Below, piece by piece: positions 1 to 7,583 of a DNA stretch of 64,000 nt. Source of the stretch: an uncultured Fretibacterium sp. (GTDB taxonomy: Bacteria; Synergistota; Synergistia; Synergistales; Aminobacteriaceae); assembly GCA_937915755.1 (NCBI GenBank), contig CALGGR010000149.1, forward strand, positions 30,909 through 94,908. The letters are read 5' to 3'. The notes below the pieces were generated by a model that did not search any database, was not told the DNA's origin, and worked only from the letters and a program-made list of their open reading frames with translations. Positions within the stretch are counted from its first letter, which is position 1, and the number at the start of each line of letters is the position of its first letter. The position numbers and the translations under genes were made by a program.

Positions 1-818
1 ACGCAAAGGCTGCCGGCGAAGACCCCAGAGTCGCGCTTGCGTTGTACGAACAGTATTTGCCGCTGACTGCTTCAGGGAAGACTCCGACCGATGATGTTGG
101 TGCAATCTTGGGACTCGCTGAGAGGGTTCACGTTATCACGGTGTGCCACAAGGCCGGACTTGAGGCTACGAGTTCGCAGGACCCCTACGGATTGAGACGT
201 GCGGCACGTTGCATAAACGAGACACTTTTTGCTAGGGGCTACAATTTTGACATGGCCGAAGCAGTTTCGGAGTCATGTAGGATTAACGAGGTTGACGACG
301 AGACGAAAGCAAGGATACTCGACTTCATTCGACAGAGATTAACGGCACAGCTCCGCGAGAAGGGCTACGATGCTGAACTTGTAAGCTTGGGAATCAGCGT
401 TGCAGGTAACGTACCGTATCAGGCCATGAAGCTCATCGATACGCTTGCACAGGTCAAGGGCGAGGAATGGTTCACGGGACTTGCGGCTTCAGCGTTGAGG
501 GTGAAGAACATTCTCGCTAAGAACGCGAAGGGTGTTGCCGATGTTGCGCCTGACGAGTCATTGATGACGGCTGAGGCAGAACGTGAGCTTTACGCGGAAG
601 TCATGAGGGTATCCGTGCCAGTTAGCGAGGCTGTTGAGGCTTACGACTGGGAAGGACTCACGAAGATTCTTGCGGAATTGTCGCCGGTTGTCGCGAAGTT
701 CTTTGACGATGTTATGGTCATGGACAAGGACGAGGCTGTGAGGAATAATAGAATTGCCCTTCTCAGGGAATGCAACAAGTTATTCCTTGAGGCTGGGGAT
801 TTGAGCGTGTTATCGTAG
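1..818 (+). CDS. glyS: Glycine--tRNA ligase beta subunit, C-terminal part (5' end outside window)
   Basis: The reading frame is open from the left edge (codons from base 3) and ends at 818, so only the last 271 or so residues are present. The visible part matches the C-terminus of the bacterial glycyl-tRNA synthetase beta subunit: a helical segment with a metal-dependent-hydrolase-like remnant (GAILGLAERVHVITVCHKAG, followed by SQDPYGLRRAA, which is the typical DPYALRRAA motif of GlyS) and then the DALR-like anticodon-binding helices. The beta subunit binds tRNA-Gly and works with GlyQ in the alpha2beta2 enzyme; glyQ would be expected just upstream, outside the window. The stop is followed at once by a rho-independent terminator. 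The last codons and the terminator are repeated about 1.1 kb downstream. Confidence 0.93.
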   Translation, partial: AKAAGEDPRVALALYEQYLPLTASGKTPTDDVGAILGLAERVHVITVCHKAGLEATSSQDPYGLRRAARCINETLFARGYNFDMAEAVSESCRINEVDDETKARILDFIRQRLTAQLREKGYDAELVSLGISVAGNVPYQAMKLIDTLAQVKGEEWFTGLAASALRVKNILAKNAKGVADVAPDESLMTAEAERELYAEVMRVSVPVSEAVEAYDWEGLTKILAELSPVVAKFFDDVMVMDKDEAVRNNRIALLRECNKLFLEAGDLSVLS

Positions 819-877
819 AGTGCAATGTGCTGTGAAAAGCTCCTCTCAGTGAATGGGAGGAGTTTTTTGTTGGAGCT
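801..877 (+). repeat. Direct repeat copy A: glyS 3' end plus terminator
   Basis: About 75 bases, from the last glyS codons (TTGAGCGTGTTATCGTAG) through the terminator and a few bases after it, recur at 1904-1978 (there TTGAGCGTATTGTCGTAG) in the same orientation. The terminator core is identical; the part between stop codon and stem differs by substitutions and a short indel. Sequence upstream of the repeat is unrelated. The pair brackets the two minus-strand genes at 920-1754. Confidence 0.75.
840..868 (+). terminator. Rho-independent terminator of glyS
   Basis: A 9-bp stem (CTCCTCTCA / TGGGAGGAG, one G-T pair) with a 5-base loop is followed by six T residues, 22 bases after the glyS stop codon. 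An almost identical copy lies at 1936-1964. Confidence 0.85.
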
Positions 878-919
878 GTCTTTTCGCTGACCGCCTCAGT
901 TTAAGCGTCTTACTGAAAT

Positions 920-1213
920 TTATTGTGGCGATGACTGGTTCAGACTTCCAAGATTATACAAGAAGTCTTTTGTTGACTCGCAAACCTCTGCCATCTTCAT
1001 ATACAGTGGGTAAGCCCTAGGGTAAAAATTCAGCACAATGATTTCTGTTTCTGAAGGCTCATGATCCAGAGACAGCGGAAATCCTAAGCAGTCTCCCCCA
1101 GCAATCCCAGTACTATTGACCCAAACAATATGTTTATCGTCAGAAACCTCCGCAAATCCCGCTGAGGCAACAAACACTAACGCAATCAGCAAGGTACACG
1201 CAGTAATCTTCAT
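920..1213 (-). CDS. Small secreted protein of unknown function
   Basis: About 97 residues. I do not recognise a family. The N-terminus (MKITACTLLIALVFVASAG, then FA) is a clear signal peptide, so the mature protein of about 75 residues is exported. I chose the ATG at 1213 rather than the in-frame ATG at 1234, because 1213 begins the signal peptide and lies five bases after the TGA of the upstream gene (stop 1218-1220); the GTGAGG sequence formed by that stop can act as its ribosome site, which suggests translational coupling. The mature part holds two cysteines. It is the last gene of the little - strand unit and has no clear terminator of its own; the gap to glyS is about 100 bases. Confidence 0.55.
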   Translation of the reverse strand: MKITACTLLIALVFVASAGFAEVSDDKHIVWVNSTGIAGGDCLGFPLSLDHEPSETEIIVLNFYPRAYPLYMKMAEVCESTKDFLYNLGSLNQSSPQ

Positions 1214-1217
1214 GTCC

Positions 1218-1754
1218 TCACCATATCCAGTCAATCAGGCAATGAACACCGTAGCACACTCCAGCCGCAACACCAGCGACAATTACTCCACCGACAACCG
1301 CTGGAGCCGCCACAATCCCCGTAGCCGCAACGACGGGAGTTCCGATAGCGCAGAGAGTGGCATTAGTTGCTGCCGCCCCTGAGAGTGCTGCAATAGCTGT
1401 CCCGGTCTTTGCTGTCATACCAGCCGCACCGGCAAGATATACAGCTGTTGATGTCGCGCTCGTTGTGATTGCAGTATCAGCCGCCGCCTTTATTGAATGT
1501 TTCACGTAACCCTTAGCTACTCTTTTCCCAGCGTCAACCGCTATGTCGAGGCGTTCGTCATTATTCTCTGCGTTATAGAGCCTGACCCCTGTAACACCAA
1601 CCTCAATGACCCCCTCGATAGTTTCAGCCCCCTTGATGAAAGTTTCGGTGTGTTTCTTCACCTCATCACCGCCAAACCAAGCGAGAGCAGGCTGAACCAA
1701 TCCCATCACCATAACGCAGGCCATTAACGCCGCAACAAACCTTGAACACTTCAT
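1218..1754 (-). CDS. Secreted Ala/Gly-rich protein with C-terminal hydrophobic glycine-zipper-like region, unknown
   Basis: 178 residues, no family recognised. Residues 1-25 form a signal peptide ending in PALA-W. The middle (about 28-85) is charged and helical. From about residue 87 the chain is strongly Ala/Gly/Val rich (for example VAAPAVVGGVIVAGVAAGV), which could form one or two membrane-inserting hairpins like glycine-zipper proteins; it ends in CLIDWIW. Such a layout is seen in envelope-associated or pore-forming small proteins, but no function can be assigned. A good ribosome site (AGAAGGA) precedes the ATG. A TATAAT box on the - strand at 1801-1796 lies 42-47 bases upstream of the start codon, with a run of nine G (on this strand) just behind it, so expression could vary through slippage of that run. 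Confidence 0.6.
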   Translation of the reverse strand: MKCSRFVAALMACVMVMGLVQPALAWFGGDEVKKHTETFIKGAETIEGVIEVGVTGVRLYNAENNDERLDIAVDAGKRVAKGYVKHSIKAAADTAITTSATSTAVYLAGAAGMTAKTGTAIAALSGAAATNATLCAIGTPVVAATGIVAAPAVVGGVIVAGVAAGVCYGVHCLIDWIW

Positions 1755-1971
1755 GACACATTCCTTCTTTCGTGAAAATTTTATGAAACGGCATTATTAT
1801 ATAGAAAACTTTGCCCCCCCCCATTTAAGTAAAATTCGCTATATTTAAGTACTATATCCTACGGATTATGTTGGAAAAGTCTATAAAAATATTATAAGGC
1901 AATTTGAGCGTATTGTCGTAGAATCTTGTAGAAAGCTCCTCTCAGTGAATGGGAGGAGTTTTTTGTTGGAA
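1755..1971. promoter_or_regulatory. Promoter region of the 1754 gene: TATAAT, C9/G9 tract and two 9-bp direct repeats
   Basis: This 217-base gap is AT-rich. On the - strand it holds TATAAT at 1801-1796 and a homopolymer of nine G (1814-1822, C on the + strand) in the spacer/-35 area. Upstream of it ATTTAAGTA occurs twice on the + strand (1823-1831 and 1843-1851), 20 bases apart or about two helical turns, as a dimeric regulator site would be. No good TTGACA box is seen. The right part of the gap is the second copy of the glyS tail and terminator. Confidence 0.4.
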
Positions 1972-1978
1972 CTATCTT
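1904..1978 (+). repeat. Direct repeat copy B: relict glyS tail plus terminator
   Basis: Second copy of the glyS 3' end (see 801-877) without the rest of glyS upstream. It holds a complete + strand terminator at 1936-1964, although no + strand gene precedes it. The stop codon of the 229-residue - strand gene (1972) lies inside this repeat, so the repeat marks the edge of an old duplication or insertion. Confidence 0.75.
1936..1964 (+). terminator. Orphan copy of the glyS terminator
   Basis: Same stem (CTCCTCTCA / TGGGAGGAG), loop and six-T tail as at 840-868. There is no + strand gene in front of it. On the - strand the hairpin is followed by CTTTCT only, so it would be a weak terminator for the genes coming from the right. 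Confidence 0.75.
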
Positions 1979-2661
1979 GTGTATTTTCGGGTCTTGATTA
2001 GATTCACCGTCAAGATGAAGTTGCAAACCGTCTCGCTCTCAGCCCCTATGATATTCCAGATGTCCCTCATGGCGAGAAGCGTAGATATCGCATCTCCAAC
2101 ATCGAAGCCCATTGCACCGAACGCCGCAGCTCCTTTCATTGTCCCTGCGCCCGGCACTGGAAGAACTATTGCTCTCTCTTCGGGGGTCATCTTCTCCCAA
2201 GCCATAGTGAAATGTTCTTCTGCTATCTCTTTCTCAAGCCCGAATGTAGAATATTCATTAATCCTTCTTGTAGTAATGTCAGATTTTTCTGCAGCCCATT
2301 GAAGTATTCCATGATAGTCGATTTCGTCATAGCTCTTGAAAGGGTAAGCCAGCTTGTTATATGCCCTCCACACGATTGCTTTGCGTATTGCTTCGGGTGA
2401 TACTGACTCAGCGTTGAGCCTCCCGGAATTTATAGCGGCAATCACGGTATCAGTCTTTGCAGTGTTATAGTCTGAGGGCAGATCCTGAAGTGCCTGCATA
2501 ATTTGAACTCGCTCGGACAGCGTGCAGTCGTCAAGAAACTCGTTGAAGTCCTGCGGTGATTCCTTGCGTGTCTGGGAAAAAGTGTATGCCCCTGCCGGAG
2601 CACTCCCAATAACGGCCATGACGATAGCTATAACTGCGGCAATACATTTTGAACCCTTCAT
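1972..2661 (-). CDS. Secreted protein of unknown function
   Basis: 229 residues; no family recognised with confidence. A signal peptide covers about residues 1-25 (cleavage after APAGA). The mature part is helical and mixed-charge, with a motif MTPEERAIVLPVPGAGTMKG near residues 158-177 and a hydrophobic C-terminal stretch (TVCNFILTVNLI). The MTPEERA...GAGxxxGAA pattern recalls small TerB/YaaW-like helical proteins, but this is only a resemblance. The leader in front of its ATG (GAAAGAAGGAATGTTGTC) is almost the same as that of the 1754 gene (GAAAGAAGGAATGTGTC), so the two genes share an origin or a mode of translation. It starts 25 bases after the glycosyltransferase stop, so both may be co-transcribed. 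Confidence 0.55.
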   Translation of the reverse strand: MKGSKCIAAVIAIVMAVIGSAPAGAYTFSQTRKESPQDFNEFLDDCTLSERVQIMQALQDLPSDYNTAKTDTVIAAINSGRLNAESVSPEAIRKAIVWRAYNKLAYPFKSYDEIDYHGILQWAAEKSDITTRRINEYSTFGLEKEIAEEHFTMAWEKMTPEERAIVLPVPGAGTMKGAAAFGAMGFDVGDAISTLLAMRDIWNIIGAESETVCNFILTVNLIKTRKYTR

Positions 2662-2686
2662 GACAACATTCCTTCTTTCCTCGAAA

Positions 2687-3610
2687 TTAGAAATTCGATT
2701 CCATGATCCGCCCGTAAAAAGTTTTATGACCTGAAATCATTTCTTGGAATTTATGCTTCCAAGTTAATTTGAAAAATATCGTTGAACGAGTAAGAGCGGC
2801 GAATTTATTTTCGTCCCATTGAGAATTTAACAATGCTCTGAGGCCTTCGATTTCAGGATTATTCAGCGGCACGGAATCAAGAAGATTTTTAACATCGGGG
2901 AAATTTTGGTAAGCAAGCTCAACAACATAGTCAATCAGCATGTAGTCGATCAAAAAATTCTTTTCCTTCCAATATTCTGCGAGGAAATCATAGCCGAACG
3001 AACAGAGAAGGTTATTTTTCTTCGCAGCTTGCAAATACGTTATCCATCTGTCGCGGTTCACGCCGTAGCTGTGAGAATTTTCTTCGTGGCGAATGACGTA
3101 ATAATCCATCTCGAATATTTCATCCGGGATATTAGCAGTTACAAATATAGTCGCATCGAGCCACATGCCTCCGTAACGGGAAAGTAAATAAAATCTCAAT
3201 ATATCTGATAAATGCGTGAGTGTGATTACGCCGGAGTCTAATTTCGCTAATATGTGTTCAGGAATTTGAATGTAATCGCTGAAGTTTTCTTTGGTAATCA
3301 CTCTGAAATTTTTGCCGCCGCAATGCCGTCTGACGCTTGCGAAACACGTTTTTACAATTTCCGGCGCATTATCCTCGCCCTGCCACCAAATTGACCATAT
3401 GAAATTCGAGGGCTCTTGTGCTTTATTTTGGGAAAAGTATCTGTATTTTTGAATTATTTCGCCATAATGCTTTTTGAGCCAGGTAATTATCACTTTATCT
3501 TTCCAGCGCGTAACTATCATGGGGCGGCGGAATGCCGAAGAACAGAAACTTGCAAACGCTACTTTGAATCCGAAATTTTTATAGAGCTGAATTTTCTTTT
3601 TAATTTCCAT
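2687..3610 (-). CDS. Capsular polysaccharide synthesis-type glycosyltransferase
   Basis: 307 residues. The centre (about residues 70-170) matches the Caps_synth / glycosyltransferase-DXD sugar-binding family: IWWQGEDNAPEIV, then LSDILRFYLLSRYGGMWLDA with the family's YGGxWLDAT block carrying the acidic residue that binds metal and nucleotide sugar. These enzymes add a hexose to capsule or other surface glycans in the cytoplasm. There is no signal peptide; the N-terminus is basic. The gene is visibly richer in A and T than its neighbours, uses many TTT/AAA/ATA codons and stands alone without other capsule genes, which suggests recent transfer. Acceptor and donor cannot be read from sequence. 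Confidence 0.75.
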   Translation of the reverse strand: MEIKKKIQLYKNFGFKVAFASFCSSAFRRPMIVTRWKDKVIITWLKKHYGEIIQKYRYFSQNKAQEPSNFIWSIWWQGEDNAPEIVKTCFASVRRHCGGKNFRVITKENFSDYIQIPEHILAKLDSGVITLTHLSDILRFYLLSRYGGMWLDATIFVTANIPDEIFEMDYYVIRHEENSHSYGVNRDRWITYLQAAKKNNLLCSFGYDFLAEYWKEKNFLIDYMLIDYVVELAYQNFPDVKNLLDSVPLNNPEIEGLRALLNSQWDENKFAALTRSTIFFKLTWKHKFQEMISGHKTFYGRIMESNF

Positions 3611-3693
3611 TGCGTTTTGTCTCCTTCAGATCATCTCCTTATTCTCAGGCTCGGCTATTTTATCATGTTACAGCGCGAAACGGGGAGAGTTAC

Positions 3694-3855
3694 CTACTCA
3701 AAACTTAGTACCCGCATCCAGACTATATCACCGTTCGTGTACACCTTGCTGTTCTTCTTATTCTCCTGTAGAAGTCCCAAAGATTTTGCGCGGCCGGCAA
3801 ACTTCTTCTTCATGCTTTCGTTGTCCACAACATAGCCCAGAAACCATTGAGTTCT
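3694..3855 (-). pseudogene. Possible degraded C-terminal gene fragment
   Basis: The 287-base gap between the glycosyltransferase and flhB holds, on the - strand, an open stretch that reads like coding sequence: residues QWFLGYVVDNESMKKKFAGR, followed by about 30 more residues, ending ...GDIVWMRVLSFE and TAG (3696-3694). In front of it the same strand reads LAENIEKNS in another frame, as if one indel split the gene. The only in-frame ATG (3813) leaves 39 codons and has no good ribosome site. I do not recognise the family; it may be the tail of a lost gene behind flhB. Chance cannot be excluded. Confidence 0.3.
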
Positions 3856-3897
3856 TTTCTATGTTCTCAGCCAGATTGCAATGCTATATTCTGTAAT

Positions 3898-4965
3898 TTA
3901 CGATGCCTGTGATGTCTGACCCTTCAGCCTGTAAACAAACGCCAAGACCTCAGCGACACCCCTGTAGAAGTCTTCAGGAATCTCCTCGCCTATCTCGACA
4001 TTCTCATACAGTGCCCACGCAAGCGGCTTGTTCTCGATTATCGGTATCAAATTCAGTTCCGCTATCTCTCGTATTCTCTGAGCGATATAGTCCGCACCTT
4101 TCGCGATTACCTGAGGCGCACCCATTATCCCCCGCTCATACTGGATTGCTACAGCAATGTGCGTAGGGTTCGTGATTACAACGTCAGCTTTCGGAACGTC
4201 CGACATCATTCTGTTCCTCGCCATTTCCCGCTGCTTCTGACGAATCTTCTGCTTTATCTGCGGGTCTCCCTCCATCTGCTTGTACTCATCCTTGACTTCC
4301 TTTTTGCTCATCTTGATTGAGTTCTCGAAGTCCCATTTCTGATACGCATAATCCGCAAACGCCATCACTAACAGCATTAGTGCAAGCCTCATCGCAAGCG
4401 TCCAAAGCATATCCCAGAACTGCCGGCTACCCAATTCGAGGGGCATCTGCATTGTCTTTGAAGATACGGGAAGATAGTTACGGATTGCGTTGTATATCAT
4501 GACCGCGAATATTGCTGACTTCAGAAGGCCTTTCAAGAGTTCCACACATGAGCGCATGGAGATGATTTTCTTCATTCCCGTAAAAGGATTGAGGCGGTCG
4601 AATTTTGGCACAAACGGCTCGCCCGTGAAAGCAAATCCAACCTGGGCAATAACCGCGCTCGTCGCAAAAAGCACCACAAGCCCCCCCAATGGCAGCCACG
4701 CCGCAAAGTAATCCTTCATTGCCTCCCACGATACCCACCAGAACCAGCCATCTCTCAACACAGCCTGATCCCCGATCGCCGTGAACATGAAGCGGATCAT
4801 TCCCGTCAGCGTCCGCCATATTGACGTTCCGAGAAGCGAAATCGCAAGGAGTGCCGTGATTATCGCCGCCGCAGCATTGATGTCTTTGCTGACACAGACC
4901 CGGCCTTCCTCGCGGACTTTCTCACGTTTATGGGGGGTTGCTTCCTCTGTACGTTCCTCAGCCAT
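3898..4965 (-). CDS. flhB: Flagellar export switch protein FlhB
   Basis: 355 residues, normal family length. FlhB is the inner-membrane switch of the flagellar type III export gate; self-cleavage in its cytoplasmic domain changes specificity from rod/hook to filament substrates. The N-terminus AEERTEEATPHKREKVREEG is the classic start. Four membrane helices follow (about 30-210), then the cytoplasmic domain with the cleavage motif N266-P-T-H. The start at 4965 overlaps the fliR end by eight bases, so the two are coupled. It is the last gene of the export-gate operon; flhA, which usually follows flhB, is not present here. Confidence 0.97.
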   Translation of the reverse strand: MAEERTEEATPHKREKVREEGRVCVSKDINAAAAIITALLAISLLGTSIWRTLTGMIRFMFTAIGDQAVLRDGWFWWVSWEAMKDYFAAWLPLGGLVVLFATSAVIAQVGFAFTGEPFVPKFDRLNPFTGMKKIISMRSCVELLKGLLKSAIFAVMIYNAIRNYLPVSSKTMQMPLELGSRQFWDMLWTLAMRLALMLLVMAFADYAYQKWDFENSIKMSKKEVKDEYKQMEGDPQIKQKIRQKQREMARNRMMSDVPKADVVITNPTHIAVAIQYERGIMGAPQVIAKGADYIAQRIREIAELNLIPIIENKPLAWALYENVEIGEEIPEDFYRGVAEVLAFVYRLKGQTSQAS

Positions 4966-5755
4966 TTAACGGCCTCCACATTATCAGGACACTTAGCGCG
5001 AACTCTATCCAGTGTTCAAAATTGTTGTAGATTAAATCCATCATCAATGGGATTACAGCGGCAAGAACCATGAAGCCTAGCATTACTTTCACGGGCAGTC
5101 CCACGACAAATATATTCATCTGCGGAACAGTCCTCGCCAAAAATCCGAGTCCAACGTCCGACAATACGAGCGCGCAGTAAAACGGTATAACCATTCTCAT
5201 CGCAAGTACAAATAATGACTGAAGCCACGTCCCTAATTGAAGGTCGCCTGAAGGGAATAATGATATTTGTCCGGGCGGTACGAGTTTCAGGGTCTCGACA
5301 AGTGCCTGTATCATGAGCAAATGGCCGTTCCATCGAAAATAGAACCACATTGCGACGAAGAAATTAAGCTGACCGAGTATTGATGTCTCGCTCTGCGTTG
5401 AAGGGTCCATGACCTGAGCCATCGAGAAGCCTATTGTCGTACCCGTCTGTTCACCCGCAACTCTGAGCGCGTAGAGCGGAAGTGCCGAAATGAATCCCAG
5501 CGCAACCCCAATCAGTAATTCACGAATGCAGACTGCGGCAATGAATATCACCTCGTCGAAATATATCATCGGTATCTCTTCGGTCTTAATGATTCCGACG
5601 GAGCAGACCGTCAGCATCACAACGAAAAGATACCTGAATGGTGTAGGCGGCATTGTTGACGTGAAAATCGGCGAGCTGAATACAAGTCCTATATAACGCA
5701 GGTGAAGGAGCATGTATACCGCCAATAATTGAGAAGGTAATTCGAGGCCGCGCAT
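4958..5755 (-). CDS. fliR: Flagellar export gate protein FliR
   Basis: 265 residues, usual length. FliR with FliP and FliQ forms the helical core of the flagellar export gate in the inner membrane. Six or so hydrophobic segments are visible; the family signatures RVAGEQTGTTIGFSMAQVMD and the C-terminal MQPxxx-like PQMNIFVVGLPVKVMLGF are present. It is placed between fliQ and flhB as in most flagellar operons, 15 bases after fliQ and overlapping flhB by eight. Confidence 0.96.
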   Translation of the reverse strand: MRGLELPSQLLAVYMLLHLRYIGLVFSSPIFTSTMPPTPFRYLFVVMLTVCSVGIIKTEEIPMIYFDEVIFIAAVCIRELLIGVALGFISALPLYALRVAGEQTGTTIGFSMAQVMDPSTQSETSILGQLNFFVAMWFYFRWNGHLLMIQALVETLKLVPPGQISLFPSGDLQLGTWLQSLFVLAMRMVIPFYCALVLSDVGLGFLARTVPQMNIFVVGLPVKVMLGFMVLAAVIPLMMDLIYNNFEHWIEFALSVLIMWRPLNG

Positions 5756-5770
5756 TTAGGGGTGATTGAG

Positions 5771-6046
5771 TCAGTTGATGAAGCGTTCGAGCTGCCCTAA
5801 GATTTCGCGGGTCATTACGAGCATTCTCTGCCCTATCCACGGGGACAATAGCACGATGCAAAGGAAGACCGCCAAAATCTTCGGAATGAATATCAATGTC
5901 TGCTCCTGAATTGATGTCGCTGTCTGCAAAATTCCGATGAAAAGTCCAATTATCATTGCCACGAGAAGAATCGGCAGCGTAACGCTAATCATCGTCCATA
6001 TTGCTCCGGTCATAATATCCGGGAGGCTCAAAGTTGTAGCGTTCAT
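5771..6046 (-). CDS. fliQ: Flagellar export gate protein FliQ
   Basis: 91 residues, typical for the family. Two long membrane helices (about 15-40 and 50-75) separated by the conserved TATSIQEQTLIFIPKI loop identify FliQ, four copies of which pack around FliP5R1 in the export gate. It lies 16 bases downstream of fliP and 15 bases upstream of fliR, in the same operon. Confidence 0.96.
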   Translation of the reverse strand: MNATTLSLPDIMTGAIWTMISVTLPILLVAMIIGLFIGILQTATSIQEQTLIFIPKILAVFLCIVLLSPWIGQRMLVMTREILGQLERFIN

Positions 6047-6062
6047 AAATTTTCACCCTTTC

Positions 6063-6890
6063 TTACGGGACATTCGTAAAGCTCTTAAGCACGCTCATAA
6101 CAACGAGATTCCAACCGTCGGCCATGACGAATAAAAGCAGCTTGAAAGGCAGCGAGATCATCATAGGCGGAAGCATCATCATGCCCATTGCAAGCAAGAC
6201 GCTCGACACCACCATGTCGACCACCAAGAACGGAATGTATATGACCACGCCCATTTGAAACGCTGTCTTCATCTCACTTAACATGAAAGCCGGGATCAGT
6301 ATTCTCGTTGGGACTTCGGACTCGTTCGCGGGACGGTCTGCACCTGCCATTGAGATTATTAGCGATAATTCCTCCTGCCTCGTGTAGCGGAACATGAAGG
6401 TTCTAACGGGTTCAATCGACCTGTCCCAAGCCTGCTGTGCCGTGATGTTGCCGGAAAGATAGGGGTTGAGACCGTTCTCGTAGACCTGCGTCCAAGTCGG
6501 ATACATCGTGAACATCGTCAGGAATAGCGAGAGTCCTGCTATGACCTGCTGGGGCGGCGACTGCTGGAGTCCTATTGCACGCTGAACGAAGCCGATTACG
6601 ATTATGATTCGTGTGAAGCTCGTTACCATCAGCAATATCGCGGGAACGAGGCTCAACACCGTCATCAATGCGAGTATCTGAAGCGTAAGTGCAACATCAC
6701 GGGGTGAATCGGCCTGACCAAGTCCGAGCGTTATCGAAGGAAGCGGAATAGTCCCGGAAAGTTCGGGAGCACGCGGAGGATTTAAGACAGCACCCGATGA
6801 AACGCCGTGAAGAATCAGCAACGTCAATATCATCACGGGCGCAAGGATTCTAACTGCCCGCTTGAGACTGTGATTTACTCCATTCCTCAT
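6063..6890 (-). CDS. fliP: Flagellar export gate protein FliP
   Basis: 275 residues. FliP is the main pore subunit of the flagellar export gate. A signal-peptide-like N-terminal helix (about residues 15-33) is present, as in enteric FliP, followed by helices with the family hallmarks LMVTSFTRIIIVIGFVQRAI (about 86-105), PTRILIPAFMLSEMKTAFQ and GMMMLPPMMISLPFKLLLFV near the C-terminus. The ATG at 6890 has GGGGAG eight bases upstream and overlaps the 3' end of fliO by 41 bases, pointing to coupled translation. Confidence 0.97.
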   Translation of the reverse strand: MRNGVNHSLKRAVRILAPVMILTLLILHGVSSGAVLNPPRAPELSGTIPLPSITLGLGQADSPRDVALTLQILALMTVLSLVPAILLMVTSFTRIIIVIGFVQRAIGLQQSPPQQVIAGLSLFLTMFTMYPTWTQVYENGLNPYLSGNITAQQAWDRSIEPVRTFMFRYTRQEELSLIISMAGADRPANESEVPTRILIPAFMLSEMKTAFQMGVVIYIPFLVVDMVVSSVLLAMGMMMLPPMMISLPFKLLLFVMADGWNLVVMSVLKSFTNVP

Positions 6891-7095
6891 AGCTCCATCT
6901 CCCCATAAGGCTCGAACCGTGAGGCCCTAACGTGAACGCGATTACGTCAGGCCCGCAGCGTATGACTAAAAATATATCCCTGGCACTCAAGCGCAGGGAC
7001 GTGATAATTTCGACGTTACATGAACCTTTTGCACTGGGGTTGTTCTTCCTGACGTATTTCACGAGGACGAACGCGCAGAAGGCCATGAATATCAG
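6850..7095 (-). CDS. fliO: FliO-like flagellar assembly protein with uncertain start
   Basis: FliO is a small single-span membrane protein that helps FliP assemble. Position between cheY and fliP, one N-terminal membrane helix, a basic KYVRKNN border and the soluble SLRLSARDIFLVIRCGPDV block fit the family. The start is a puzzle. The first ATG (7086) would cut the membrane helix in half, while the open frame continues upstream through hydrophobic codons (reading LSAYLIRAVLALIF) to a stop around 7177 without any ATG, GTG or TTG. The bounds given use a CTG at 7095; an ATA at 7113, or truncation at the ATG, is also possible. An AGGA lies near 7136, just behind the cheY stop. Confidence 0.7.
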   Translation of the reverse strand: MIFMAFCAFVLVKYVRKNNPSAKGSCNVEIITSLRLSARDIFLVIRCGPDVIAFTLGPHGSSLMGRWSYEEWSKSQSQAGS

Positions 7096-7142
7096 CGCGA
7101 GGACAGCCCGTATTAAGTAGGCTGAGAGGCTTGCTTCCTGTA

Positions 7143-7505
7143 CTATGAGAGCACCTTTGTGATTGCTTCGATTACTCGCTCAGGCTGGAACGGCTTGACG
7201 ATGAAGTCGTTTGCTCCCGCCTGAATTGCCTCTATGACCATTGGCTGCTGACCCATTGCCGAGACCATTACGACCTTGACGCTGGGGTCTAATGCCTTGA
7301 TTGCCTTCACCGCGTCGATACCGTTCATTTCCGGCATTGTTATATCCATTGTGATGATGTCGGGCTTGTATTTCTGGAAGGCCGCAACTCCTGCCTTTCC
7401 GTTCTCTGCTTCTGCTACAACCTCGAAATCATTTTTCGTCAGAATGTCCTTCAGCATCATTCTCATGAATGCCGCGTCATCGACTATCAAAACTTTTTTG
7501 CCCAT
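7143..7505 (-). CDS. cheY: Chemotaxis response regulator CheY
   Basis: 120 residues, a lone receiver domain. All receiver residues are seen: acidic pair D9-D10 (VLIVDDAAFMR), phospho-acceptor D54 (ITMDITMPEMNG), the S/T switch in VMVSAMG and the Lys of IVKPFQ. Phosphorylated CheY binds FliM and FliY in the motor switch and alters rotation. The ATG at 7505 is preferred over an upstream TTG because GGGAG stands nine bases in front of it. It sits between fliY and fliO, as in Bacillus-type flagellar operons. The CheA kinase is not in this window. Confidence 0.95.
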   Translation of the reverse strand: MGKKVLIVDDAAFMRMMLKDILTKNDFEVVAEAENGKAGVAAFQKYKPDIITMDITMPEMNGIDAVKAIKALDPSVKVVMVSAMGQQPMVIEAIQAGANDFIVKPFQPERVIEAITKVLS

Positions 7506-7583
7506 TCTAAAACTCTCCCTCAATGATGAAAATTATGTTGCTGGAAAATTTCGTTTGAATTATAACACGAAACAGCCTAATTT

